In this document: positions 34,128 to 45,541 of the stretch, piece after piece
Layout of the letters: each line of letters opens with the position of its first letter
Position numbering within the stretch: position 1 is the stretch's first letter
Source: Daldinia sp. FL1419
Taxonomy: Eukaryota; Ascomycota; Sordariomycetes; Xylariales; Hypoxylaceae
DNA: 64,000 nt
Direction of reading: 5' to 3'
NCBI GenBank assembly: GCA_025201765.1
Contig: MU623413.1
Coordinates: forward strand, 62,001 to 126,000
Made by a program: the position numbers and the translations under genes
Notes under the pieces: model-generated
The model's input: only the letters and a program-made list of their open reading frames with translations
Database searches by the model: none
What the model was told of the DNA's origin: nothing

Positions 34128-36112
34128 TCTTTTTTTCTTTTTGTATTTGAATAACTTCCTTGAGCTGAGATGTAAGGTATAACTCTAGCGAGTCGCGTCC
34201 AACTCTATAAGCTCATGGCGATAGACTCTTATAAGATACCACCTGGTCTCATGTCAGTCAATCCATCAGATAAAAATATTTATAGGGCTTAAAGGGGCAA
34301 AGAGTAAAGGGGCAAGTTAACAGCCAAGTTTGCGAACAGCGCAACAGGCTTTTTTTATTTTTTATTTTATATTTTATCAGCACCTTCGGCAAAGTCTATA
34401 AGACGCCTCCTTCTGTTTTCTTACCAAAGTCCGCAATTCCCATTTATCGTAGCGTAATCTCAGCCCTTAGAAAAAGAAAAAAAAGAAAAAAAAAAGGAGA
34501 TGGACGAGCAAAAACTTACCGATTTGAAGTTTTAGTTATTATAACTAGTTTTAGTCCAAGAAATGGAAATAATTAACCACGTCCGACCAAAACCTACTAT
34601 GTACCTATATATACTTGCTATTCCCTAGCCACACGTGTACAATGAATCCAAGCGGCGAAGAATAAAATTTAATCATCACAGGTAAATCGCATTCGATCTT
34701 TCCATCATAACGTGACATCGACAAGGGTCCCCCCGCAACCGGACTGGGTGAAGGTTGAGGAAGTTGTTTTGTTGCCTTTTACCGAACGGCTCCCCTGAAT
34801 AATGCCCCATTGGCGCATATGCGCGTCTAAGTGAATAATAAGTATAGTATATGTAGTACATAGCAGAGTAGGTACCCCTGGTACCTGGGTACGTGATATA
34901 TACCCCTGAATCAATATTGGTGTCTGCCCATGTGATTACCATTTCACGCCGACTACTTGTCAGCTAGGGGTAGAATTATACGTCGTTTAAGATGGGATGA
35001 TTAGGTAGACCTGATCTAGAAGAGCGTATTGCGTGGATTGAATATTTGTTTTAATAGTTCGGAAGAGCAGCATTTCGAACCAAGACATCAGATAGCATAG
35101 TCTGGTTTACTACCTACCTAACCGTTAGGTAAGTAGGTAGCTATAGAATAACACTGGTATAAAACCTAGCGTTATCTGATCGAGAATTGACATTGTATGA
35201 ACCATCTTCTTTTATCTTAGATCGTATGTAGTTGGGGAGAACTTATATTTCTTCTTTTGTTCTTGCAAGTAGTTTGGTAGGTAAGCGTTGAATAAAATGC
35301 GAGACGTGTTGGCAGTTCTCCATTCTTAGTTTACCTGCGAGTCTAGACTCAGGGACGATACCGAGGTACACAAGGCAGTCGATTAAAGCTATTGAATGAT
35401 TGGTTTAGGACGGCTGACGTTGCCGGAGTGGCTTGCGCGCGGGTCCACGTCTGCTGGTGATGTGAGACTTGGTTGCGCCGCAGCATTCGCTGGTAGGTAG
35501 CCCGTTTAGCGGGTTTTATTGGGAAGCCTAGAAGGTGCCGCCGGAATTATGTACCTAACAAATGTGGTATCAGGTCGCCAAGGGTCCGCTCTAAGGTTAG
35601 CTATAATCGGTACAATCGTACTTTAGGTCCATTAGTTAAGGGAATTGCAGATCCACCGAAGCTCCTAATTGGCCTATCCGGCTGCTAAGGAATTTGTACA
35701 TCTGTACAATACGAACAATGTTAACAGAGACGCAGAAACGTACACTAACTACATAGAACGCAGAACTATCCAAAGTTCAACCTCTCAAAAACATTTAAAC
35801 ATCAAACAACTTCGTTGCCCCACGACATCGCCTGTTATTTCAGCATAACACAAAAATACATTTTTTTTTTTTTCATGACCACGACCGTTTCTACGAAATA
35901 TTATAACGAGTAAAACGATCCAAGAAACCTAGACGGCTACCTGGTGGTTTCTGGTATTCTAAAACACCTTTCACCCTTTGAATCGCAAACAGACCCCATC
36001 CGTTCCCGACTTATCCAGTCGTCGTCAGCACCCGTCTCCCGTTAAGACTTCCGACCTCTAGTTTTCGATATTATCAGCACAACCAGTCTATCAACGATAA
36101 CAAACCTTCGAG
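34128..36112. other. divergent intergenic region P450 / TVP18
   Basis: 2 kb without a supported gene. It has T-rich and A-rich runs (about 34351-34376, 34471-34497), an AGGTAGGT-type palindrome at 35111-35140 and a T run near 35861-35873. The last 200 bases look like the TVP18 leader. Confidence 0.5.
35111..35140. repeat. 30-base imperfect palindrome of the AGGTAGGT family
   Basis: TACCTACCTAACCG is followed by TTAGGTAAGTAGGTAG, which is nearly its reverse complement, giving arms of about 14 bases with little or no loop. Confidence 0.8.
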
Positions 36113-36959
36113 ATGTCTATCAAGGACGAGTTTGCGACGAGAAACTTCAGTAAGCCATACATTCCCTTGATCAGGCCACCGCAGCCTACCTCCTTGCTCG
36201 GAGCAAGTAAAAGCTAACAGCGCAAAAAGGTATCTACGGACAATGGTAAGCCTTCGAATGAGAATTCCTTAATTCCCTGCGGGATGACTTGTGCGACATC
36301 ATCAAGTTCAACTCATGCGACATACTCCCTATGCGATATTTATACCCACCCCCCTTACCCTCGCCCTGGTTACTGGAGTTATTCTTGGATATATCCCAGT
36401 TGTTTATGTGTCCGGGTTCCGATGCCTCAAGTTGGGCTTCATTCGAGACTTACTCGTTCACCGGTAACTAACTTGTTTCTGTCTGGATAGGCTCGGAATC
36501 CTGTCCATGATCCTATGCTTTGCGCTAGGTCTTTCGAACCTCTTCTACCTCTTCGCCCACCCCCTAATCATCATCTTTGCAATCTTTGCTCTGTAAGTTT
36601 CTACCTCTTTCAATGGCAACGTAGGGGAATCACCGGAGAACTAAACTATCATACTTAGCGTCTTCTGTTTCGTCATCCTCTTCATCGAGGTACCCCTCCT
36701 GCTCCGAATCTGCCCTACCTCGGCCGCGTTCGATGCTGCCATCCGTAAGGTTTCGACCAACTACATGCGCGCCGCCACCTATGGTGTTATGGCAGTCGTC
36801 CAGTGGATTAGTATCGTTATTGCCGCAACGTCCCTGATTGCCGCCGCCATCGTTCTTACGTTTACGGCCCTGTGCTATGCCCTTGCTGGTCTCAAGGGCC
36901 AGGCTTTCGTTGGAAGCAAGACGCTAGGTGGTGCAGGTGTTGCACAAATGATCGTATGA
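36113..36959 (+). CDS. TVP18: Golgi membrane protein Tvp18
   Basis: Small integral membrane protein of late-Golgi (Tlg2) vesicles, with a proposed role in vesicular trafficking. The model join(36113..36149,36230..36245,36491..36592,36659..36959) gives 151 aa, close to the yeast size. The N-terminus MSIKDEFATRNFSIYGQWLG is characteristic. Four hydrophobic segments follow: ILSMILCFALGLSNLFYLF, IIIFAIFALVFCFVILFIEV, TYGVMAVVQWISIVIAATSL and IAAAIVLTFTALCYALAGL. Between segments 2 and 3 lies LLRICPTSAAFDAAIRKV. Exon 2 is only 16 bases and sits before a 245-base intron. All junctions keep the family sequence in frame, which strongly supports the microexon. Simple ORF calling would miss the N-terminal half. 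Confidence 0.94.
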
Positions 36960-37763
36960 TCAGGTGGATAACGTGGACAAGTCAACAATCTCGAAAGGCT
37001 AGGGGAACTGGTACTACCCGGCCCCTAGCTTGCGTAGAGGGGTGGCTGATGAGGAAATATTCCACCAAATATACATGATCGACGAACAGCAGGGAAACCT
37101 TACCAAAAAGGAGTTGTGTCATGTGGAGGGAGTGTAGCTTTTGGGTCTTGTTCTTTTATGCAGATGGGGGGGAAAAGGGAGGGTTTGCATTGTCTTTTGA
37201 TCTTCAGGGAACGGCGTAACGGAATACGATGCAAGCAAGACGGCTGCGGAATGTTCTTGTTTTCCCGGACTCGTTAGTGCATCCAGAATGGAAGAGATAC
37301 CCCAGTCTGGTGCTGGTGTTTTGAATCGGGTGTGCTTTTGAACCTTTCATCGTCTATGTGCTACTTGATACCCGTATCATTGTAAGGCTGCGGATAAGCA
37401 ACGTAATAAATGAGTAGCTCATCATTTGATCACCTAATACTAGTAATAAATCCGTCGGGCGACACGGCCTTGGTCTCGTCCCATTGGTAACCGGTATGTC
37501 GGTAGCTACCAGAGATTCCAAAGAGATCTTGGTAGTATCATATGTAGTAGTAAAAGTAGCATCGATCTACTAAAATTCTAGAACGAGGGTCGACTTATTC
37601 CAGGGGGTCTAGACATTCACAGCGTCATGAAGATATCCATGTAGTGTAGAAGCTCTCGTCCCCCACATGAAAACCCCCACTACTCGGTTCTCCATAAGAG
37701 ATCGATGAGTTCATATTGAACTACTAAGCAAGGTTGATCTGGCCGTCTAGAATGTTCAAGGAA

Positions 37764-37812
37764 AATTTTTACATTACATATACGAATTAATCACGTATGT
37801 AATGTAAAAATT
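37764..37812. repeat. near-perfect inverted repeat (hairpin)
   Basis: The left arm (37764-37784) and right arm (37794-37812) are reverse complements over 19 bases with one 2-base indel, around a 9-base loop. The arms are AT-rich (core TTTTTACATTACAT). It lies about 800 bases after TVP18 and is not explained by any gene. Confidence 0.85.
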
Positions 37813-39783
37813 GTACCCATGTATGTGTTATATAAGAGAGGCGGCCAGAAAAGGATTAGCTACGATGGTTGAAACTCAATCGAGAAGTTCCGTGCTCCCG
37901 GTTAGGTTTTAGGCTTCTTTCGGGAACTCTAGAAGCTGAGAAAGTTTGAGCTGTTGGGCTTTGGGGTTAGATCGATATACACTACGTACCTACGTAAAAG
38001 GCGACGTAGGGCTACGTCTCCCCGTCTTAAGTAAGCGACTAGGTTAGGATGTTGGCTCTCTCTATCGAGGTACGTAGTTAGTAATGGCCAAGACCGTGGG
38101 AAAAAAAACATGGCTGCATGCCGTCATAAGGTCTGCGGGAAGAGTTCTTCGTTGCATGGATTCTCACGATAACCTTCCCCTACGGATAGAGAGAGATATC
38201 CTGTTATGATTTCCTAAAGAAATCTTGAGAAATTAATTGAATAATTCTAGACTTGTTTTATTCATCTAATAGTATGGAGGGAAAGAGGTTTTATAAAAAA
38301 AAAGACATTTGTCGTCCCCAGCTAGCTATAAACTACCTCGTACCTGCTTTACATAGGCAATCCGTGAAGCGGGGGACCGGGATGGAAGTGTTGACCACGA
38401 CGATGTACTCGTCCGGCATCCGCCCTTATGGTGCTTGGAAAACGAGCTTCCATTTTAACTCCCTATTGGAGTGCTTGTATCTCACAGTACGTGTTCTAGT
38501 ATGTAGATGCATATTAGTGCAGGCTTTTCGATAGACCGAGTTGTTACCGAAAGAGAGGAGCCGGGTGTGTTACCGCTGGGATAATTTTGACGGACCGCAA
38601 AGCGGAAAAGTAGATCAGGGACCGAGCTAGTCCACCGGGTGGTTCTGCTATGGTTATTTTATGTATTGTATCTATGTAGTCATGCCAATACTGTACAAAT
38701 TATACATAGTTAATAGGAGCTGCAAGGTTTTGCCGTTTCGATTCACCGTAAAAACTCTGACGTCCTGACGTACATTTACCGTTTACCTCATAATCAGATG
38801 ACTACCGGTTGAGAGTTAATACAGGATCGCATACAGTTAAGGAAAGATTCTAGGTTAGACTGGTACTAAATTAATAAACTAGTACCTAGGTAAGCCGTAC
38901 CTAGTGAGGCTGATTATACTGTATTAGGTACTGGAGAACGTACCTAGGTATCATATAATTAGTGTATGTATTTGCACTCGTTTCGTCCCACTTTACGGTA
39001 ACATATGATGCTGCATTACACTTATACGGATGTACGGAGAGGACTTTGATCTTTTCCAAATAGTCTTGATGTGCCGACAACGAGGGATGCGTTGAAATTC
39101 CGATTGTCTCTAGTCCAACTGATAATTCTTGTGAAATAGGAGTTGACGCGTAGATAAAGATAATGTATGAATATCGATTAACTAGTTATTCGTATTAGTA
39201 TTTTCATACTGTCATATAATACTGTCCTTTCTCTTCTACCGGTATCACTCGCATTAACCCCCCCAATCCTGAACCATCCGTCCGAGCTAAGAGAATACCT
39301 ATACTACGTTGGAGGGGTGGTACAGATCCCCGCTAAAGAGCTCCAAAAGACTATTGACATATTGGGCGGTTGCGATTGGTTAACTTGGAGCTACAGACCG
39401 CATACAGGCGTAAAGGAGAGATGGATGGCAAGTCGCAGCTACGCGTACCTTAAGCGTATCCCTCATTGCCGATTCCCGTCCTTGTCTCCTGCTAGAACTT
39501 GTGACTTGCAAGAAATCGTAGTACCTACATGCGGGGTACATTGGACAGAGAGGAGGTACCTACCCTACATACGTACCTCTTGCATGGATAGGATTGAATG
39601 CCATTGAGTACCTACCTAACACGAATTCATTGAAAATTTCAACGACTAGGATCCTCGTTCGAAGACGAGTTACTGGTGGCTAGTAGAAATCAAGATTATT
39701 TCCATGACATCGCCAATGGCTTCGGGTGCTGTCTAATGTAAGCTAGGTGCAACTAATGTTACTAACGGAACTGCATTAGAATA

Positions 39784-39820
39784 CGTACCTAGATATCTAC
39801 CTACATAGGTAGGTACCGGT
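39784..39820. repeat. TACCTA / TAGGTAGGTACC palindromic cluster
   Basis: Repeated TACCTA units are followed by TAGGTAGGTACCGGTA in the gene-free region before AIM21; opposite-facing copies could pair. Confidence 0.8.
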
Positions 39821-41484
39821 ATCCCGTTCTTTCCAAGCTTCCCAGGGTAGAAAATGGAAAGTGAACAAGTATAAAAGTCATCCGTGGTCCCTTCTCAGTT
39901 TCATCATCGTGATCTTAGTTACGGATTTTGAGACTACCCACCTTGTTAATATTAAACTTTATACATTTGGATAACCTTGAATTACCTTATACCTTCTTAT
40001 ATCTACCACCAACTCGAGGTACATACATATCCCGCCTAACGTACCTACTTACCTACCTGCCTAAGTACATAGATACCTCATACGTTATTCAAAAACAGAA
40101 GGACCCCTTTGTCTTTACGAAGAACGAACTACATACCTCACCTCCTCAACCTTTTTATTTTTTTTTATTCTTTTTTTTTAGTGCTTGGTTGCGCGATTGG
40201 GACTATTGGAAATCGCTTGTTGCAATTCTGATCACGGCTAAACTCCAATTGACCTTTTATATCATCGTTTTCAATCATTTTTACTTTAATCAATTCTCGA
40301 AAAGCAACGTCTCTTTTTCCCCCTATCTTTCCCCCGAAAGATTCTCTCGTTGGATCAAATACCTAGCAAGCAGTATAATCGGCAGCAAACAAGTAGAAAT
40401 ATCAATCGAGATCGATTCAACGTTGCTGACCTGGCCAAGCCTTACATACATCGACGTACATCGGCATACATCGGCCACCCACCAATCAAGCTGCAAACGT
40501 TGTAAGTGACCATGCGCCTGAGCTCTTTAGCCCCTCCATCGTTTGAAACCTTTCCCACCTTCTTTGTTGGCAACTACTTGGTTCCCACAACTAGACGCTC
40601 GTCTTGCCGACTTGTTCTCCCTCGAGAAAGGCTTCGTGGTGGTTAACAAGACGTCTACAACCTATTTCCCGACACTTCCCGTTGAGTAAGGACGGGAAAC
40701 GCAAGGCCTACATTCCAATGGCACTCTGACAGAGGAAAAAAAAAAACGTGGCTGTATCGCTCAGTCCGTTGCCATTACTCGTTGCTCGTTATCCAATAGC
40801 CACTTCGTTCCCGTCTCTTTACATACCAACTCTATTATACATACATGCCTACCTAGATAGTCTAGGTATATATCTACATAATCTAGCTTATTACTAGAAC
40901 TTCTTATCTTCACTTCATATCTTTCTTTCTTTCTTTTTTTTTTTTTTTTTTGGTAAAAAGAGAAAAAAAAACTCTTCACCGCATGATACTGCAGGGAGAC
41001 TGGATCTAACGAGTAAACGACTAGAACGAGCGTAAAGCTTTACCCGGTATCGTCTTAGTGTTTCTGACCGATAAATACGACACCCTACGAGCTTCTTCAA
41101 GCCCTCCTTGTTCCAACTAGCCATTTGTAAATATTTTGTGCCGTTAGCTTGACGGTCCCATACCGCAATATCTGAAGCCTGTCGGTATTTATGCGGTACG
41201 TATCAATTAGAGCCCTACAACCCCCCTAAACCCACAAGAAATCTATTCGGTGGATGACGATGGTGGATTTTAGATAGTGGGATAGTGGATCCTTTAACAT
41301 GTCATTGTTGGGCTATCCTCGTTCACATAATCTAGCCGTTGCTTATTGTTAAATATTACTCGCTCGACTTTTCCTCTTTGCTAACTTTTTAATTATTATT
41401 TTTTTAGGTCGTTTTATTGCCAACCGCAAACGAATTTGGACCGTTTCGAGCATCTAAGCTAACCACTGCGTTCTCTCGCAAGCT

Positions 41485-44353
41485 ATGTCTGCTGCCACGA
41501 TGCAGTCAGCCCCGGCCATTCCACCCCGTCCTGCGAGGGCTCAAGACAAAGACAATGGCACAACTGTGCCTGCCATCCCTCCGCGTCCTACCCGCCGTTT
41601 TAATCGTTCTGTTTCCCCCAACCCGAATAGATTTGCACCCTCGCCCCTGAACGAGAGTCCTTTTCCACCAAAGGGCACTGGTGCCGCTCGACACAGCCAG
41701 ACTCATCTTGGAGAGGAGCTAGAGCGTCCCATGAGCGTTGAGATGCCCAATGTGGGCGAAGAGGGCCGAGAATATGCCGCAGCAATCGAAGAGCTGAGTT
41801 CCTCCCCCGAGGAGAGCCGTCGTTCATCTACTTCCCCCGAGCAAACTCGCACCGTCGGTGCAGATATCAAACTGCATGCTCCAAAGCCAACAATGCCAGC
41901 CCAGAGTGCCAAACAGCGAGTTGCTGCGGTAACCCGTACCGATTCTGACCGGGCTGCGGCTTTTGGCATCGGACGCCCTTCCTACGAAGACCAGGCCCAT
42001 TCGGGTCGCAGCCTGAAAAAGAAGGCAAGCACTACGAGTCAGCTTTCCCACCAGAGTGAAATCTTCACTGAGGATGAGAATGGCATCCCCGAGATCGGAC
42101 AGCGTGTCCCCATGCTAGCCAACGCTGGCGATGTTCAGGCGCCTTCCCCTACCCCTGCACTGAGAACTGCGAGCACCGACGGAACGAAACCCGCCCGGAA
42201 CCATACGAGGAAGACAAGCTCCCGGGGCGGTTTCGGCGATCTTCCATCTGATGTCTATGGTCTCCATGGGCACGGCGTCGCATCGACCGACAAGCTCGAG
42301 AAAGCCTACTATGAGAAGCATCCTGATGTTCTCCAAAAGGAGCGCTATAATCATCTTCATGACCGTGTCCACGATTATTCAATGAGCAGTGAAGATCTCA
42401 ACAAGATCGTTCGAGATACAGCTAGCCATGGTGCTGGTTTTGGTAACTAAGATCGTCAGCTAAACTTTGGAGTGGTTCTAACTTATTATTACAGGTACAT
42501 CAAATGATTATGTTGGCACTCCCAGTGAACAGGTCGGTTATCGAGCAGCAGACGAATATACTTCGCGAATATCATCTCCCCAACCGCCGTCTTCAGCTGC
42601 CAAGAACGACACGAATCTCGCATCAGCGCTAAAGGATAATAATACTGATGCTATTGCTGATAATGACAGCGTAATTCATGTAGACGAGCCTGAGCGACGT
42701 AAAGGATTTGTTAAATTTGGAGACGAAAACTCTGCTGAGGGCGAAGGTGCCGAAGAAGCGCACACCCACCCAATTCTAGCACCTGACGAAGTGGCCAAGG
42801 ATCCTTCTCCTTATCAAATGCAACCCGCCGTGGAACCCCCATCGGAACGACACGGCAGTGCATACGAAATGGAGGAGCCGAAGAGTCGCCCCACAAGTAG
42901 GCCAGCAAGTATTTACAGCCCGCCGCTGCCGGAGATTCATTCAACTCCCCTAGAGGATGTTGAAGAGTACGAGCCATTGTTCCCAGAAGATGAGAAGAAG
43001 AAACCCAAGACTCAGGCCGAGAAACTAAAGGAGCACCACCAGAGATTTCCTAGTCGCGATATCTGGGAAGATGCGCCTAACAGCGTGCATTCTACCGCGG
43101 AAGTCTCAACACCTGAGTTGCTAGAAGCCCAGAAGCAGCAGGAATCAGCCATAGATGTGCCTCTACGGGAGGGTGAAACCCCCGCTCAAGCTTTTGCACG
43201 AAGGCAAGAGGAGCTGGCTGAGAAAGAGGCAGTTACCCCTGACAGCTTTTTGTATCGCCAACAAAAACCCCCGTCATGGGTTGGAAACCAACCGCACCTA
43301 AACAAGGAAATCCACATCCGGCCAGGTATGCCTACTCACAGGTTTCCCAGTAGGGACGTTTGGGAGGATACACCTGATTCCCTACAATATACTGCAACTG
43401 TTTCCACTCCGGAGACCATAGAGGAACCACAGGAAGACGAAGCGGAAAAGCCAGCTGCCGAGAAAGCTGCCCTGAAACCTGCCGTACCTTCGCGTCCCAA
43501 GAGGCAAGAATCAGGCGACGATTCTACTTCGAAACCTGCAATTCCCGATCGTCCAAAGCCACAAATCCCCGTTCGACCTTCAAAACCTGTCGTAGAGTCT
43601 AAGGCGCCAGAGCCGATAACAAAACCGAAGCCCGCCGTACCCGCAAGGCCAGCTGGTGGAAAGATTGCTGCCCTTCAAGCAGGTTTTATGTCCGATCTCA
43701 ATAACCGTTTGCGACTAGGTCCTCAAGCCCCTAAGAAGGAAGATCCTGCCACGCAAGAACCTGCCGGGGAGAAAGAGAAGGTGCCATTATCTGACGCGAG
43801 AAAGGGTCGTGCCAGAGGTCCCCAACGACGAGCCCCAACAAAAGCAGCCAGCCCGAGTAGCGCACAATCTGGCCCCCCACCGGTGTCTAATGCTCCGCCT
43901 ACTCTTAGCTTCTCTGTAACTCGTACCTTATGGAGTATAGACGAGGAGGGCACCATGACAGTAGACGGCTCAGACCCAGAAGAGCCATCAGAAACAGAAA
44001 CCAAGCCCACTGAGACTATAAAGGAAGAGCCTAAAGAGGCCCAGCCACAAGCGCCAGCAGAACAGGATAAGCAGAAGGACGAGCAGCAAGACCAGCAGCA
44101 AGACAAGCAAGAAGAAAACCCACAGGAAATGGAAACCAAGACGGAAACTGAGCCTGTTGATTCGAAGCCGAGCGAAGTAAAGAGCGAACCTGAGGCAGCA
44201 GACGAGCCTAAGGCAACAGAAACAACAGAAGAGATTAAGACACTGGCTACCAATACTGCTGGCGAGTCCATATTAGAAGAAACCATCGAAAAGGAACCGT
44301 CGGGGGATCAAGTACAAAAGGTTGAGGAGGCCAAAGATGAGGTGAAAGAATGA
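41485..44353 (+). CDS. AIM21: Aim21-like actin patch protein
   Basis: Disordered cortical actin-patch protein; in yeast, Aim21 with Tda2 controls barbed ends of actin filaments at endocytic sites. The model join(41485..42442,42495..44353) gives 938 aa. Proline motifs for SH3 domains occur at both ends of the Pro-rich parts (AIPPRPARA, AIPPRPTRR near the N-terminus; PAVPSRPKR, PAIPDRPKPQIPVRPSKP, AVPARPAGGK around 655-715). The family block RFPSRDIWEDAPNS...STAEVSTPE occurs twice, at about 503-528 and 602-627. A conserved segment DLPSDVYGLHGHG...LEKAYYEKHP lies at about 250-275. The last 130 residues are Glu/Gln/Lys-rich and low complexity. The 52-base intron begins gtaact and contains an in-frame stop if retained. 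The long antisense frame at 43723-44286 is a by-product of the repetitive coding sequence. Confidence 0.88.
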
Positions 44354-45541
44354 TTGCACTCCCCGGACATTTCCGGTGAGGTAGTATGCGAGTCTGTCGT
44401 ATTTCGTTTCTATTCCGATTCATTCCACATTTCCTTTTCGGTCGAGGAGAGGTGGTGCGGAGTAGAGTTGGGAAAGAGGGAATACTACAGCAACGTAAAA
44501 AAGGAAAGGAGGACAAGACGAGAATTTTTGAAAAATCGTAGGCCATGGCATATCTTCTTTCTGGGGGATACGTCCCAAGTCAGTTTTCTTGGTCTTTCTT
44601 TCCAGTCCGTTCCTTTTTGATCCCCGTCTTCGCCGCTTCGAATCTTGTAGCTTCGGTTCGTTGTAGACTTAGTATATACACATGCATAAGACTTTAGGAT
44701 AGGCTGCGTGACTGTTTCAACGATTTATACGTACTTCTTGAAGTGGGTAGGAAATACACATAATATCAACTTCGGATCATGGGCTTTGGAATTGCTTGTG
44801 GTAAGATGACATGCCGACGGACTCGTTCGTGCGAGATACGCTGAGTGTCGGTGTTGATGCCGAGGTTTTTAATGAGAAGTTTGGTTGATACTAAATAACA
44901 GGATTATCTCGGGATGTTTTGATGATCACATCACCAAGTTCTGCTACTATTTAAAAATATACGAAAACAGTTCTCTGTCCCTTATAACAAGTAGGATGGA
45001 TGGATGAAACTGGGTGAGAATACACATGACATAATAAATATATACGAATTAATCGAATCAACTTCATCCAAGCCACCGCTTTGCTTCCGTCGGGTCTCTC
45101 CAAAAAAGGATCAAATAAAATACACCTTGCTGATTTCAACCCCGTTCGCCCTGCTACGATAAACCAATTCATCCCGATTCAATTCGATCCAATGCAATCC
45201 GTAAAATCCTAATTTTACCCTGTTTCCACTAGGTACCCCAGCCGTACGCGCCGTTCTCGTAGAGGTCAATTCTTTCTTGGTTTTGCTCGATGTTATCATG
45301 CTCGATGTAGGGGATGGGGATGAGGGGGTGATAATGAAGAAGGAAGTTTATACAGTACTTCGTTAGGTTTCTTTTTTTTTCTTTCTTTCCTTTTTTCTCT
45401 TCTCGTCGTTTGACTTCTTTAGGGAGTATGTGGAAGTAGGTATGTACGTATGTATGTATGCATGTGTTCATGTTAATGCTTACTCTTCCACCTCTTTACA
45501 CTTTAAGACTGATATGTATCGTATCATCTCTTCTCCTTGTG
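44354..45541. other. convergent intergenic region AIM21 / MCM10
   Basis: 1.2 kb between converging genes, with T-rich runs near 45370-45380 and an imperfect (ATGT)n stretch at about 45440-45465. Nothing gene-like is supported. Confidence 0.5.

Larger units (their letters stand above)
36960..41484. other. 4.5-kb gene-free region between TVP18 and AIM21
   Basis: No ORF with a recognisable domain. It contains the hairpin-forming inverted repeat at 37764-37812, many TACCTAGGTA-like palindromes (38883-38952, 39545-39575, 39784-39820, 40040-40062), and from about 39900 onward pyrimidine-rich sequence with long T runs (about 40921-40951) that could be a long AIM21 leader. The 193-codon frame at 39928-40509 starts at a non-ATG codon, is low complexity and is not accepted as a gene. 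Confidence 0.5.

Noticed and set aside
39928..40509. 193-codon plus-strand frame before AIM21
   Set aside because: Starts at a non-ATG codon and is made of low-complexity Phe/Tyr/Leu stretches from T-rich leader-like DNA.
43723..44286. 187-codon antisense ORF in AIM21
   Set aside because: Ser/Val/Gly-rich mirror of the Glu/Pro/Lys-rich coding sequence on the plus strand.
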